Assembly (NCBI GenBank): GCA_029204225.1
Contig: CM055103.1
Span: forward strand, 44,645,095-44,709,094
DNA: 64,000 nucleotides
Direction: 5' to 3'
From: Diphasiastrum complanatum
Lineage: Eukaryota; Streptophyta; Lycopodiopsida; Lycopodiales; Lycopodiaceae
In this document: piece by piece, positions 28,131-39,124 of the stretch
Layout of the letters: each line of letters starts with the position of its first letter
Position numbering within the stretch: the stretch's first letter is position 1
Translations under genes and position numbers: made by a program
The notes under the pieces: model-generated
What the model saw: only the letters and a program-made list of their open reading frames with translations
Database searches by the model: none
Told to the model about the DNA's origin: nothing

Positions 28131-29890
28131 TTGTTTCTATCAAGACAATGTTCTAGCAAGCGCGCAACCAACAGTATTCTGAAATCGTTGTTACTACCAA
28201 CGATCTCGCTCAACCAAAAATGGATCTGTCTTCTCTAATCGAGAGACTCGATGGAGGGAACTATCATCTCTGGAAGTTCAAAATGAAGGTCATGCTATTA
28301 GCCAAGGAGCTGTGGGACGTTGTTGACAAGACAGAAGTCAAGCCAGACGGTGATGCAGCCATTATCACCAAATGGAGACTGAGAGATGGCAAGGCATTTG
28401 CCATGATTACTCTCAATATCAAAGTTACACAGATAATTCACATACAAAATGTTCTAACGGCCAAGGAAGCATGAGACATCCTAGCAACCATGTATGATAT
28501 CCGAGATGTTACTTCCAAGTTATACTTGAGGAAGGAATTCTTCAACTTGAAGATGTCTGAAGTAGAAAGTGTTACAAGTCACATCAACAATTTCAAAAAT
28601 CTTATGGAGCAAATGGCTGCAATTGGCTCAGTCATTGAAGATTCCGATGCTATTATGACTCTATTATCAAGTTTTCTTGAAGCCTATGAAAATTGGGTCA
28701 TGATAATTTTAACCCGAGAGCAAATTACTCTATCAAAAGCAATTTCAATGCTTCTACAAGAGGAAATCAAAAAATCTGCATCCTCCTCAGGCTCAAGGTC
28801 GGATCCTCAAGCTCTATATTCAAAAAATCAAAAATTCAGATTCAAAAGGAAGAGCAATATGCAAGCATGGTCGAATTTTGGTTCACGGTCGAATTTTGGC
28901 TCAGGGTCAAATTCAGGCTCAGGGTCGAATTCCAACTCTTCATCCTTCCAACCAAAGCAGAAACTATTATGCAGATACTGCAAGAGAACTGGACATGAAA
29001 TCAAAGACTGCGAAACTTTGAAATGTAATAATGAGAAGAAAAAGAAAGCAGTTCCAACAACAAGCAAATTCTATTTCAACTAGTTTTTTGATCCAAGAGG
29101 AAGATGAAGTAGCTTTTATGACCAAGGTCGGAGAACAAAAGGATATTGATTCCTGGTATCTTGACTATGGAGCAACACAACACATGACTCACCATCATGA
29201 CTGGTTCAAAAATTATAAATCTTTCACTCACTCTCGAGTTGTACAACTTGGAGACAACTCATCACATTCGATCCAAGGTGAAGGAATAGTCAGGGTCAAA
29301 TTTCATAAAGGTGAAGTCAAGCTGCTCTCCAACGTTCTCCTCGTACCAAATCTGACCAAGAATCTGCTCTTAGTTAGCAGAATCACTGATTCAGGTCGGA
29401 AGGTCGAATTTGATGCAAACGGTTGCACAATATTTGACAAATCCCAAAAAAAAAGGAGTGGCAATAATTACAAACTTAGCTATTGTTACTCTTCCAATAG
29501 TCAAGCTCTTCACACTTCTACTTCCAAATCATCTGATATGCTTTGGCATTTCAGATTAGGCCATTTGAACTTCAATAGTATTCAACAAATGTCAACTCAA
29601 AGGACTAGTACAAGATATGCCTTGTGTCAGCAAGCCAACTTCTCCATGTGAAAGCTGTATAATCAGCAAGCTAGAAGTCCTTTTATTTCTGACTCAGTTC
29701 ATACTTCCAAGGCTTGCTAGATCTTGTACATAGTGACATTTGTGGCCCGATGCAGACTACTTCCACAGGGGAAGCTCTTTATTTCCTAACCTTCATCGAC
29801 GACTTCTTTCGAAGGACTGCTACCTATTTTTTGAAGAACAAATCAGAAATATTCAAGTTCTTCAAACAGTTCAAGGCATCAGAAGCGACA
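28131..29890 (+). mobile_element. 5'-truncated Ty1/copia: leader, gag, protease, integrase start
   Basis: The copia leader starts abruptly at about 28131 with no LTR or primer site. Gag begins at ATG 28220 (MDLSSLIERLDGGNYHLWKF). After one in-frame stop (TGA at 28472-28474) it runs in another frame through LRKEFFNLKM, NNFKNLMEQMAAIGSVI and a Ser/Gly-rich linker with SNFGSGSN repeats to the zinc knuckle CRYCKRTGHEIKDC. The protease active site is altered (LDYGATQHMT, Ser to Tyr). GAG-pre-integrase LWHFRLGHLNF and the integrase start LVHSDICGPM, YFLTFIDDFFRR follow. Homology ends at about 29880. The leader matches that of the deletion derivative at 56.9-57.05 kb. Confidence 0.88.
28490..29083 (+). 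pseudogene. Copia gag main frame with zinc knuckle
   Basis: This 197-codon open frame holds the central and C-terminal gag: the UBN2-type helical domain, a low-complexity linker of three to four NFGSGSN-type repeats (about residues 125-150) and a CCHC knuckle near residue 163. Gag forms the virus-like particle in which copia RNA is reverse transcribed. It is separated from the gag start by a stop and a frame change. Confidence 0.82.
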
Positions 29891-30257
29891 ATTAGTTATA
29901 GAAGAGGGAGAAAACAGAGAAGGTATATGTAACAAAGAGATGGAGAAAATTAAAAGAGAAAAGAAGAAATAGCAAACGAAAGGAACAGTGAAAAACAATA
30001 AAATAAAAATGAGTCCTTGAATGTTGAAATCCCTCACTTCATAACTCACTGCCAATGCTGAATTCTCACACTTGTCATCCTTACTTTCTTAGAACTAAAA
30101 ATATGCTAATTAAACATCCTGTCCCTTTTATTCAATCAACCGAAAACACTACTACTTATAAAAGATCTCTTTTCATCAGCATTTCCACAATGAGTAGAAC
30201 ATGGCAAGCAGGAATCAACAATCTAATTCTAAAGCATTCAACATCACAACTCTGGCC

Positions 30258-30710
30258 TGTTCCTTCGGTTAACCACAAATAAGATCTACTCACTTATCGT
30301 GCTTCTTACAAGATTACTATTCATAAGCCACAGATCTACAATCTCTCATTTACTCGACAAATAGACTACTTCCCACATTCACAATTCACGTCGTTCAACA
30401 TCAGAATACTACAAATTCTCAACACACAATTATATGCAACAAAACAATACATAAAAATGATAAGTACTCCAAGGATTCTAATTCCAATGACAATAGCTTC
30501 TTACAACACTCCATGCACCAGATGTGCGCTCCTTCGTCAACTCTGCTAATCACTACTCTGTTCACCAGCACATCGAATCGGCTATCCTACTCTGGATTGC
30601 CCGATCCCAATCGACTGTCTGATCTCTAGACTATTCTATCCCCCCTATTATCAATCCTCTTCTTTTCTATCTCTTCTCTTCTTATCCGCCATCGAGTTTC
30701 TTGGCTGTCA
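30258..30710 (-). repeat. LTR-like sequence, right arm of an inverted pair
   Basis: Reverse complement of 27157-27610 with moderate divergence. Read on minus it starts TGACAGCCAAGAAACT and ends ...GGTTAACCGAAGGAACA, so it has TG...CA ends. It is oriented opposite to the left arm, so the two are not the LTRs of one intact element. Confidence 0.7.
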
Positions 30711-32239
30711 CTTTCTACAACCAAATATTGTTGAGCTTCCCACTATTGGGTCACATCCAACTAACGTTTACGTAACTAACTAGTCTTTCCTCAACTCATG
30801 GTCTTACACAACAAGATGCCATGGTTGGATTCAATACTACAAGTTTAGTTACTCTAGTTCTCGGATCAACCGACACCAAAAGGTATCTTTGGCTGATTGT
30901 GATCTTGGTAGAGAATCTACCAACATTGCCCTCCTCCAAGCTTGTTGCAGGTCCCTCTGCAACTTCAACTGAAATTCATCGGTCGGGTTCTTCGGTTGAT
31001 CTAGTTCTCCTGCTCTTGCAAATTTGTTCCATTGTTCAGCTGCTGACCTTCGGTGAATCCTTCAATGGAAGTCCAAGCCTATTGTCATGACATACATGTT
31101 CGAAACATCAATGAAATTTTTTCTATCTCAGGATTATATATAAAAATGAATCGTTAGTCCATTGAATAGATGGATTGTAGGTAAATGTTGGTCATCAAAA
31201 AACATGAGTTATTGGATTCAATTAAAGATGAATAAGGTAGAGAGGGGGATGGAGGGGTCAATGTCAGATGTATCATGGTAGGGTATGATCAGGTAGCAGT
31301 CTCAGATGATCCTCCCATGCCATGCCCATCTTGGTCTTCCTTTTTCTCTGGTTGAAATAGCCTTGCTCAGTTGATCCCATTGTCGGGTTTACGTATGGTA
31401 CCTTCTTCTCGGTTGATGCTGCTATGTGTTCCTTTTCTGCTGCTGCATTTCCAATCTGAACCTAATCAGGCTGTGCAGTGGCCACTTTTGCTTGGTCTTC
31501 TTCTGTTTGGCGCTCTCCTCCTCCTCCTGGATTCATGGCTTGGCTATCAACCGCACCCGTATCATCCACTGTAGTACTTTGGATATAGAAGTCGGTGGCT
31601 TGCGAGTGTGACCTAGATGAGCTTTGGTCATCTTTTGAGCTGCTCGGAGATGTCTGGGCTTTGTGCCCACAGTCGACAGCCATCATGTTAGTCTTCTTAG
31701 CTTGTGGAGGCACTATCGATGATTGAAACTTATTGCTTTTTGTGTCTGAGCCGGAACGTGTAGGGGCCTTGGAGCGTTAACTAGCCCATAACTGTCTGGA
31801 TTTAACCCATCCCTCAATATCTGACGTTCATGCTTTGGTAGCGTAATTTGGTACTTTAACTGTTCAAACTTTATCTTGAGGCATCTCGTAGGTTCTAGTT
31901 TTTTGTTCCTAGTTCTAATTGATAATCGGGTCTTGATAGGTTTCTTTCTAAGTGCGATCCCACTAGGTCATCTCAATTCCAAAGGGAGTGATATCATACT
32001 GCCCTCTAAGGGGTCTTGTCCAGTATCAGATATATCATGACACATTTTTGTTGTATCTTCTCAACCGTGTTTTTGCTCATCAAATATATTGTCTTGATGT
32101 AAGATATTCTGAATAATATGACACTCATCTGAACATGGCTCATGTGTTTTCTTTTTCATGTCTTTGTGTACCAAATATAATCTATTGATTCATGGTATTT
32201 TTCATATTGTCGCTCTCATCTAATCGTGACTCATCCAAG
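30711..32239. other. Degenerate region, possible gypsy pieces
   Basis: No gene is supported. On minus, 31300-31713 reads as a Ser/Gln-rich open stretch that may be the linker part of the gypsy gag whose core lies just upstream at 32240-33170, but no motif proves it. Confidence 0.35.
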
Positions 32240-33170
32240 TTCACAAATGTAGGACTGTATGGTTCAGGCCTATCTTCATCATATGACTGTTCTTCTGGTG
32301 CATCAATGTGATTTCCAAATAAATTTGGAACTTTTCTCTTCCAACTAGGTAGTTTGATCGTGACTCTAATGGTTGAAATATAGGACGTGGATTTTCTATG
32401 TTTGATGGTTCGTTTCTAGACATAAGTGGATCCTTCCCAGAAATTAAGGCTTGTATCATCTCTGTGATATTCTAACTCCCATATGTATCTAGGTAGGCAT
32501 CCTCTACAATTCTAGCTCTAGATACTTCTTTTTCAAATGTCAAGACTCATAATCAATGTAATTCTAACTAGACCACTGGTTGTAAGCCTTTCAAGAAAAA
32601 GGTGAGTACTAATTGAGATGATACCTTGGACGCTAGCCCTATGTTCAATTGGCGAATGAGTTCCTCGAGTCGTCTAACGTATAAGCGTACTAATTCTCCT
32701 GGTTCCTGTTGTATCGTGGTCAAAGTCAGCATCAAACTATCAAAGTCCAAATTCTCTCAAGAATAACTAATAAAGTTCATCCAAGGTATTAATAGACGCC
32801 ATTGGTAAATGGTAATACCATCTCCTAGCTTCCCCTACAAGGGTTTCCGTAAACATGATCATTCGATGTATAGGGTTCATGATCCTACTGACAAACATTG
32901 ATGTCTCAAATTCTCGGTTATGGTTATGAGCATCTTCATCGGTCTCTCCGTGGAACTAAGGTAGAGACCCTACTATCTTAGCTACTCTTTCAATATTGTC
33001 AGGGACAACTATTGGTAGAGTGGCACCTCTTGTTAACAATGTGACAAGTGTAGCACTAGGTGTTTGCACAATCGGATCATCCTGAGGTGAATTGTCATCC
33101 TCTTTTGAGGTCTCTTTTTCAATGCTTCCTGCATCACGATTCATCCAAAATTCTTGACCTAGTAAATGAG
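32240..33170 (-). pseudogene. Ty3/gypsy gag (retrotransposon gag domain), decayed
   Basis: Minus-strand pieces in changing frames give the N-terminal acidic region (NRDAGSIEKETSKEDDNSPQ), the SLP-FHGETDEDAHNH entry, the core block EARRWYYHLPMASINTLDEL and QEPGELVRLYVRRLEELIR. These are signatures of gypsy gag. Stops and shifts occur throughout. The 5' side ends near tandem and simple repeats at 33.2-33.5 kb. Confidence 0.78.
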
Positions 33171-33200
33171 ATGAAAAAAAAAAATTAGTAAGCTACATGT

Positions 33201-33293
33201 GATGTCATTGATAGAGAAATTGTAGACATCTAGGGTATAGAATGGATAGAGGGCCCTAAGGGATGGTAAGATACTAGGATGAACAGGTGTTGT

Positions 33294-33381
<88 letters not shown>

Positions 33382-33493
33382 AGAAATGGTTATATAAGTG
33401 ATGTCATTGATAGAGGAATTATAGACATCTAGGGTATAGAATGGATAGAGGGCCCTGAGGGATGGTAACATACTAGGATGAAGGGGTGTTGTC

Positions 33494-33546
<53 letters not shown>

Positions 33547-33567
33547 ATAGAAATGGGTATATAAGTG
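33201..33567. repeat. Tandem duplication with embedded (GT)n(GA)n microsatellites
   Basis: Two copies start GATGTCATTGATAGAG at 33201 and 33400. Each has the same roughly 90-bp block followed by a dinucleotide tract. Copy one carries (GT)n (33297-33330) plus (GA)n (33329-33379), copy two only (GA)n (33497-33544). The repeat tracts have clearly changed in length since the duplication. Confidence 0.92.
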
Positions 33568-34640
33568 CTACACTAAATTTTCTTGATGAAGTAGATCAAA
33601 ATCCTAGATAGAAAAATTATCGAACTGATGACACAAAAGGCGATTTATTGGCTTCTTGAATATCCACGCCCCCTATAAAAATAATGAAAACCTTCTACAA
33701 TGAAGAATGTAGAACCACCTTCCAAGGAACCCCCTAGGACTTATGCATCCTCTAAAAGGTTACCTATCAAAATTAAGCAAGCTCCCCCAATGACTTAAAG
33801 CAAGCTCCCTTGATGACTTAAATAACACAAACTAAGTCCTAAGTGATTCATATGTTATTTAAGTATACAAATGTATTTTTACCATGACCACAAGTCTGAA
33901 TGAAGCTCGAAAGGCGCCGACGAGAGGAGACAAACATAACACAAGGGTGCCAATATAAATGGTCTAAATGCTCACAACAGAATCTAATGCATGTGCACCA
34001 TTTCAAAAGCTGAGGTCTGATACATGTCAAAATGAAGATGTATTGGCCTATTGACTATGCAGCACAAAAAATCAGTAAGTCATGTAGACATTTAAAAAAT
34101 ACACGCATCATTGATGGTTGAATAAGCTTTCAGACATCGTTTTCTTAGTCCTGGAACATGTTGCAATGACAAAAATTATACGAAAAACTGTAATCATAAA
34201 ACATTTCTGGACCAGATATGACTAAGAATAGTTCTAACACAATTAAATTCGTCACTCAGACTGCCCTCCTACCAAAAGACACCATAAACAGAATTTGTCT
34301 TAAAAGGTACAATAGATCATATATTTAACATGTTCTACTTGCTCTTGGCATTAATAAAGATAGAGCAGGCCTCCACAAAACCATTGCTGACTTTGTTTTA
34401 CTATCAAGTTTGAATGGGAATACCCCTAATAAATTGCTTGCTTTGATCATGACCATTCAGAAAGGAAAGATTTTCTTTGAGAAATAGAATCTCCACGGCT
34501 TTGCTAGACAATTCTCAAAGCAGTAGATTAACAATGGCAAGCTACTTCACATTCGCCTACTCACCTGCGGCTCACTAACTTGACTAAATCAAAGCAAAGA
34601 TCCTTTTTGCACATCTTCACAAAATGAACAATAATGGATA
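33568..34640. other. Gene-less stretch, no supported feature
   Basis: Only short frames without recognisable motifs were found, with nothing like an LTR or RNA gene. Confidence 0.4.
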
Positions 34641-34649
34641 TCATCAATC

Positions 34650-34960
34650 CTTGAAATGTGGCCTAGTGGTTGAGAGTTTCTTTCCTCACCTTGCCGTCTG
34701 CAGTTCAATTCCACTTGTTTGCAAGAGTCCACGATAGCTTATCAGATGCTTTTTTGTTAGCGTGTTCTCAACTATCTCCAGGCCCATGGCTGTGTGAAGC
34801 TAGATGCCATGGATGTACGAGACAAGGCAGAGTTCGCGGGGGATGAGGATTGGCATCGTTACCATCAAATGGTAACATAAGCGGGCAAGACGCAGAGGAG
34901 GTGAGCAGAAGACTCAAGTGAGGAGGTGGTGATTGAAATAGCTTCTAGAGCTAAGACATA
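34650..34960 (+). mobile_element. Candidate tRNA-derived SINE
   Basis: TGGCCTAGTGGTTGAGAG at 34659-34676 fits an RNA polymerase III A box, and CAGTTCAATTCC at 34701-34712 fits a B box, 42 bp further on. This is the spacing of a tRNA-related SINE head. The sequence between does not fold as a normal tRNA, so a functional tRNA gene is unlikely. A roughly 200-bp unrelated body would follow; the 3' end and target duplication were not found. Confidence 0.4.
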
Positions 34961-35539
34961 GCTGAGCCAAAGCCACCCTTCTTTGGAGGCAGGTGTAAAC
35001 CACATGCTTAGGGGCAGCAGATCAGCTTGAAAGACTTATATATGCATCAAAATACTACAGCAGCTTCACACAACAAAACTATATGAGGCTCATACTAGGC
35101 ATTGCCAGCCTCCAAGCTCCGGGTAGTGAGAGAGGTGAAGGCCAAGCAGGTTGCATCACATAGTACCCCCTCTGCCATAATCTTAGTGCAATCGCACTGT
35201 GCGAGGTGAGAGTGAGACATCCTCGTAGGTAAGATCAAAGAGCACAATCATTGGCTGTCGAAATGTTACATTGGAAAGAGACTTTGATGGCTAGTTGGAA
35301 AGAAGTAAGCCAATTATTTGCCTGCAATCAAATGTCAAGAACAGGAAAGCACTTCTTAATCAAACAAACATTAACAAGGACCTGCGGATCATAAATAAGC
35401 ACCACCAGATATGCACACATGAAGCTTGTGAAAGCATTATGTTCTAACTCTATGTATGGGATAGAATTATGTGCATATGGGAATGCAATCAACATCTTAT
35501 TTGCACAGAGAATAGTTCAGAGATTCACCACACAAAGTG

Positions 35540-35640
35540 TACGTTCGCGGTCAATGTGTACGTTCGCAGTCAATCTTTTTGGCAAATCCAAAATCTGCAA
35601 TTTTGATGTTACCCTTATCGTCCAGCAGCAAATTCTCAGG
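35540..35640 (-). pseudogene. Protein kinase exon with DFG motif (PKA/PKG-like)
   Basis: After the acceptor TTTTTTCAG/CCTGAG (exon from 35640) the minus strand reads PENLLLDDKGNIKIADFGFA then KKID. This is the catalytic-loop end and the magnesium-binding DFG of an AGC kinase, with the FGFAK typical of PKA/PKG. Next should come RT-TLCGTPEY. Instead there is a partial local duplication of GCGAACGTACAC, an in-frame stop, then RTYTLCGE in a shifted frame. No further downstream exon was found. In plants the nearest family I know is the PP2C/cyclic-nucleotide-binding/kinase fusion protein; assignment to it is inference. Confidence 0.65.
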
Positions 35641-35785
35641 CTGAAAAAATACCACTCTTGTCAATTGATCTTAAAGTAAGAAAGCTGGCCAAAGCTGATC
35701 TCGGCTTGTGATCTACTTGAGCAAAGGAACGTGATTAAAACTTTACATAGAAGATCATGAAAGCATGAGCTTGTAGCAGTGATAC

Positions 35786-35860
35786 CTTGAGGTCCCAATA
35801 AATAATGTCCATACTGTGAATATATTCAGACGCAAGTAGAACTGGGGCAGCATAGAAACG
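35786..35860 (-). pseudogene. Protein kinase exon with HRD-type catalytic loop (PKA/PKG-like)
   Basis: This is a 75-bp, phase-0 exon of 25 codons bounded by AAACAG/CGT and AAG/GTATCA. It reads RFYAAPVLLASEYIHSMDII then YWDLK, directly continued by PENLLLDD of the next exon. The catalytic Asp is kept, but the usual YRD is YWD, a change possible by one C-to-T step. The intron between the two exons is 145 bp (35641-35785). Upstream exons (glycine loop, VAIK lysine) were not found within reach, so the gene is a fragment or has large introns beyond my recognition. Confidence 0.68.
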
Positions 35861-36601
35861 CTGTTTAGCATATACAGACATTCAAAATTAATTAAACAGA
35901 AAGTATGAAGTATTCAAAAATACATGACATATGCAAGAAATCATATTGCTTTTGGTGAATATACATGAACTTGAATCTAAAGTATACAGCTGTTTTGGCA
36001 ATGCTATTATAAACAAAAACTTTACTTTCAGGAAACTAGTCCAGCATCATTCCTTTGTCAAGAACCTTTAGTTTCTGTATTCAGCTAGTCCTCAAGGATC
36101 CAGTTGCAGTACAGTTTCTATATTTAAGGTGCTCCCCACCTCATGCCCTCAGCATCATAAATCTTTAGATTGTTTGAAAAACTTGAAGTGATATGAGGTT
36201 TTTACATGCTTGTAGCCTGTTAGAACTACCTATGTTTCTTTTGCATAAGTTCATAACAATTCTCCGGTAATGAATATGAATAATGCATCCAAACACAAAA
36301 AAATTTAGGATGCTGTGAGAAGTTGTTCATCAGTTTAAGGTGACTTCTAGTATGCATAGAATATCTTACTAATAATGGTCTCAAAGGGCATATCTTTGAA
36401 AGCCGCATTTGACCATTCAAATATTGAGAAACATTTGCATTCATCAAAGTACAGTGAAAGGTATTCTTTGCAAACATTCTCTACTCTCTGAATTCCCTTT
36501 TAGCATATTTTGACTCAAATATTCATGGCAAAGAATGTTTTCAGAAGGACAACACCTTTGCTGCATTACATTTCCAAGACTGGCAACTTACGGTAAGACT
36601 A

Positions 36602-39124
36602 TCAGCTGCTTGAGCTCTGTGCTTTGTTGGGCAGGATAACATATGGAATGTTGTCAGGAGCACAACACCTCTGCTGCATTTCCTCAAAAAGCTTCACGGC
36701 CTCCTCCACTCTGCCCACCTTGCATAATCTATCCAGAAGAGTATTACAAGTAGCTGACTTTGGAGTGTAACCCTTTCTAACCACTTCATAAAATATTTTG
36801 ACAGCATCATTCACTTCACCCCTCTCACACAGTCCAACTAAAACAATTTTGTAAGTTATCTTATCAACAGGAGACCCTCTTGAGGTCATTTCTTCATATA
36901 GCTTCATTGCATCCCCACATCTTCCAGATCTGAAAAGTCCATCGAGGAGTGTATTGTAAGTAACTACATCTGCAGCAAGACCCAGCTCCGTCAATTTTTC
37001 GAAAATAATCATTGCCTCATCTGCTCTATGTGCCTTACAAAGTCCATCAAGAAGGATGTTATATGTAAAAAGATCAGGAAGAGGACCCTTTTCGATCATG
37101 TGACCCAGAAGCTGTACTGCTTCATCCACTCTACTGACTTTGCATAACCCTGCAAGAAGCACACTGTAAGCAATAACATCAGGAGCAATTCCTCTTTCAA
37201 CCATATCCTTGAAGAGATTGAATGCTTCATCAGTTTTGCCAATCTTACAAAGCCCTTTGACAAGAGTGGTATAAGTGATAAGGTCAGGAACATGACCCCT
37301 TTCAAGCATTAAATTGTGCAATTTCATAGCCTCATCTGCTCTATTTTTCTTGCAAAACCCATTCAAAAGAGCAGTATAAGTAACAAGATTTAATGTCCTG
37401 CACCCATCTGTTGTTTGTTCAAAGAGTTTCAAGGCTTCATCTTCTTTATCTGCCTTACACAAAGCATCAACTAATACATTATAAGTACATGCATCTGAAT
37501 TGATTCCCTTTTTGGTCATTGTTTCAAGAAGCTTCAAAGCTTCATCCAATCTCTTGGCTTTGCAGAGCGCATCCAGGACTGTGTTATAGCTAACTATATT
37601 AGGAGCAACTTTCTGGTCAAACATTTGATCTAGAAGGTTCAAGGCTTCATCCAGCTCCCTCGACCTGCACAGGCCATGGAGGATACTGTTATAGGTCACA
37701 ATGTCAGGAGACACTTCGCCCTGCAACATTCTCTTGAAAACCTTCAAAGCATCACCTACTCTACTGGCTCTGCAAAGGCCTCCAAGAAGTGTGTTGTAAG
37801 ATGCAAGGGTCGGAGCACTGCCCTGGTTGATCATCTGATCAAAAAGGTGCAATGCTTGCTCCATTCGAGCAGTCCTGCAAAGCCCACCAAGGAGCATGCT
37901 ATAAGTGGTTGCATTTGGAAGACAACCCTTTTCCATCATTTGAGAGAATAGCTTCAGAGCCTCGTCAGTTCTGTTTGCTTTACAAAAACCATGAAGCAGA
38001 TTGCCATAAGTCACTACATTTGGTAAATGACTGTCTCCAACCATCTTATCTAAAAAAGAGTGCGCCTCATCAATTCTTCCTATCTTGCACAAAGCATCAA
38101 TAATTACACTAAATGTAACAGAATCCGGATTGCAATCCATACTGCTCATTCGCTTTAAGAGCATGAGAGCTTCTTCTACTTTCCCTGACTTGCAAAGACC
38201 AGAAAGGAGAATATTGAAAGTAATGGTGTTGGGCATGCACAAGACAGATAGCATATGCTCATACATGGATTGAGCCTCTTGATTCCGGCATCCTCTAACT
38301 AGAGCTCCAAGAAGCGCATTATATGCATATACACTGTGCTTATAATTGCTTTGTCGCTCAGCCCAGTGGAAGAAACCCACCAAAGTATCCAGGTTAGAGA
38401 TACTTTTTGCCACATCAATGACAAGCTGTTGTTTAATATCAATATCCCACTGCCTAAAAACTGCTGACAAACTGGTTTCCCAATCTGCCTCTTCTAAAAT
38501 GCTCAGCACAACCTCCACATGCAGTGATCCATCTACCCTAGCCCGCAGCTCATCTGTTTTTATGGTCCTGTTCTGGACCAATTCTGCAAAATCTTCACTA
38601 TTATGCAGGGCACTTTGTGTATATGATCTTCCATCCCTGAAGATAGAGCTGCATTGTTTAATTGGAGGAGCCAATTTAAACCCTAAATGTGATGCAGGCT
38701 GAACCCTAATCACATTTTGAAGCCAATAATCAAAATGAAGGTAGAATCCATCTGCTGAAGTTGAAAAACCAAAGGAAGAATATGGCGAGGGAGTATATGA
38801 ACATGAACTAAGCTTGAATGACCCGGCACAAACAAATCTGCCATTAATTTGATTATTTTTTTCCGTACTTTTGCTTGATTTACCGCCAATATCATCCACC
38901 AGAAATGCTTTCTCATTGGAATGAACAGGTTCCAGTATGAAGTCTTCCAGTCGTTCCACTTTATTTACAAAGGACATATCTGATGCTGGAACCCAATGAG
39001 CTATGCGAGACACAGAAAACTTTGTCACCAAGGGTTTGGGGTCTTGCAACCCTAAGCCTCTGGTCAGGCCATGTAATCCAACCCTGCAAGGCATCGCCGT
39101 AGATCCAAACCGGGCTCTACCCAT
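36602..39124 (-). CDS. P-class pentatricopeptide repeat protein, 16 tandem repeats
   Basis: This intact single-exon frame has 840 codons. The ATG at 39122-39124 is the first in-frame start after a TAG stop at 39143-39145. The N-terminus (about 260 residues) begins basic and Ser/Arg-containing (MGRARFGSTAMPCRVGLHGL), as expected for a mitochondrial or plastid targeting peptide. It then has a helical region ending in VGFFHWAERQSNYKH, a common lead-in to P-class PPR arrays. From about residue 265 there are sixteen uninterrupted repeats of exactly 35 residues (for example DVVTYNTLLDGLFRSGRCGD), then a partial seventeenth and a short SSSS end. No E, DYW, SMR or MutS-like domain is attached. P-class proteins bind organellar RNA and mostly act in stabilisation, processing, splicing or translation; Rf-like proteins share this architecture. 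The intact frame amid decayed neighbours argues for a functional gene. Confidence 0.93.
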   Translation of the reverse strand: MGRARFGSTAMPCRVGLHGLTRGLGLQDPKPLVTKFSVSRIAHWVPASDMSFVNKVERLEDFILEPVHSNEKAFLVDDIGGKSSKSTEKNNQINGRFVCAGSFKLSSCSYTPSPYSSFGFSTSADGFYLHFDYWLQNVIRVQPASHLGFKLAPPIKQCSSIFRDGRSYTQSALHNSEDFAELVQNRTIKTDELRARVDGSLHVEVVLSILEEADWETSLSAVFRQWDIDIKQQLVIDVAKSISNLDTLVGFFHWAERQSNYKHSVYAYNALLGALVRGCRNQEAQSMYEHMLSVLCMPNTITFNILLSGLCKSGKVEEALMLLKRMSSMDCNPDSVTFSVIIDALCKIGRIDEAHSFLDKMVGDSHLPNVVTYGNLLHGFCKANRTDEALKLFSQMMEKGCLPNATTYSMLLGGLCRTARMEQALHLFDQMINQGSAPTLASYNTLLGGLCRASRVGDALKVFKRMLQGEVSPDIVTYNSILHGLCRSRELDEALNLLDQMFDQKVAPNIVSYNTVLDALCKAKRLDEALKLLETMTKKGINSDACTYNVLVDALCKADKEDEALKLFEQTTDGCRTLNLVTYTALLNGFCKKNRADEAMKLHNLMLERGHVPDLITYTTLVKGLCKIGKTDEAFNLFKDMVERGIAPDVIAYSVLLAGLCKVSRVDEAVQLLGHMIEKGPLPDLFTYNILLDGLCKAHRADEAMIIFEKLTELGLAADVVTYNTLLDGLFRSGRCGDAMKLYEEMTSRGSPVDKITYKIVLVGLCERGEVNDAVKIFYEVVRKGYTPKSATCNTLLDRLCKVGRVEEAVKLFEEMQQRCCAPDNIPYVILPNKAQSSSS

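Noticed and set aside
33274-33495. Frame encoding Ser-Leu and His-Thr runs
   Set aside because: It is simply the translation of (GA)n/(GT)n microsatellites.
34659-34712. Possible tRNA gene from A-box and B-box-like motifs
   Set aside because: The segment does not pair into acceptor and anticodon stems; a SINE head is more likely.
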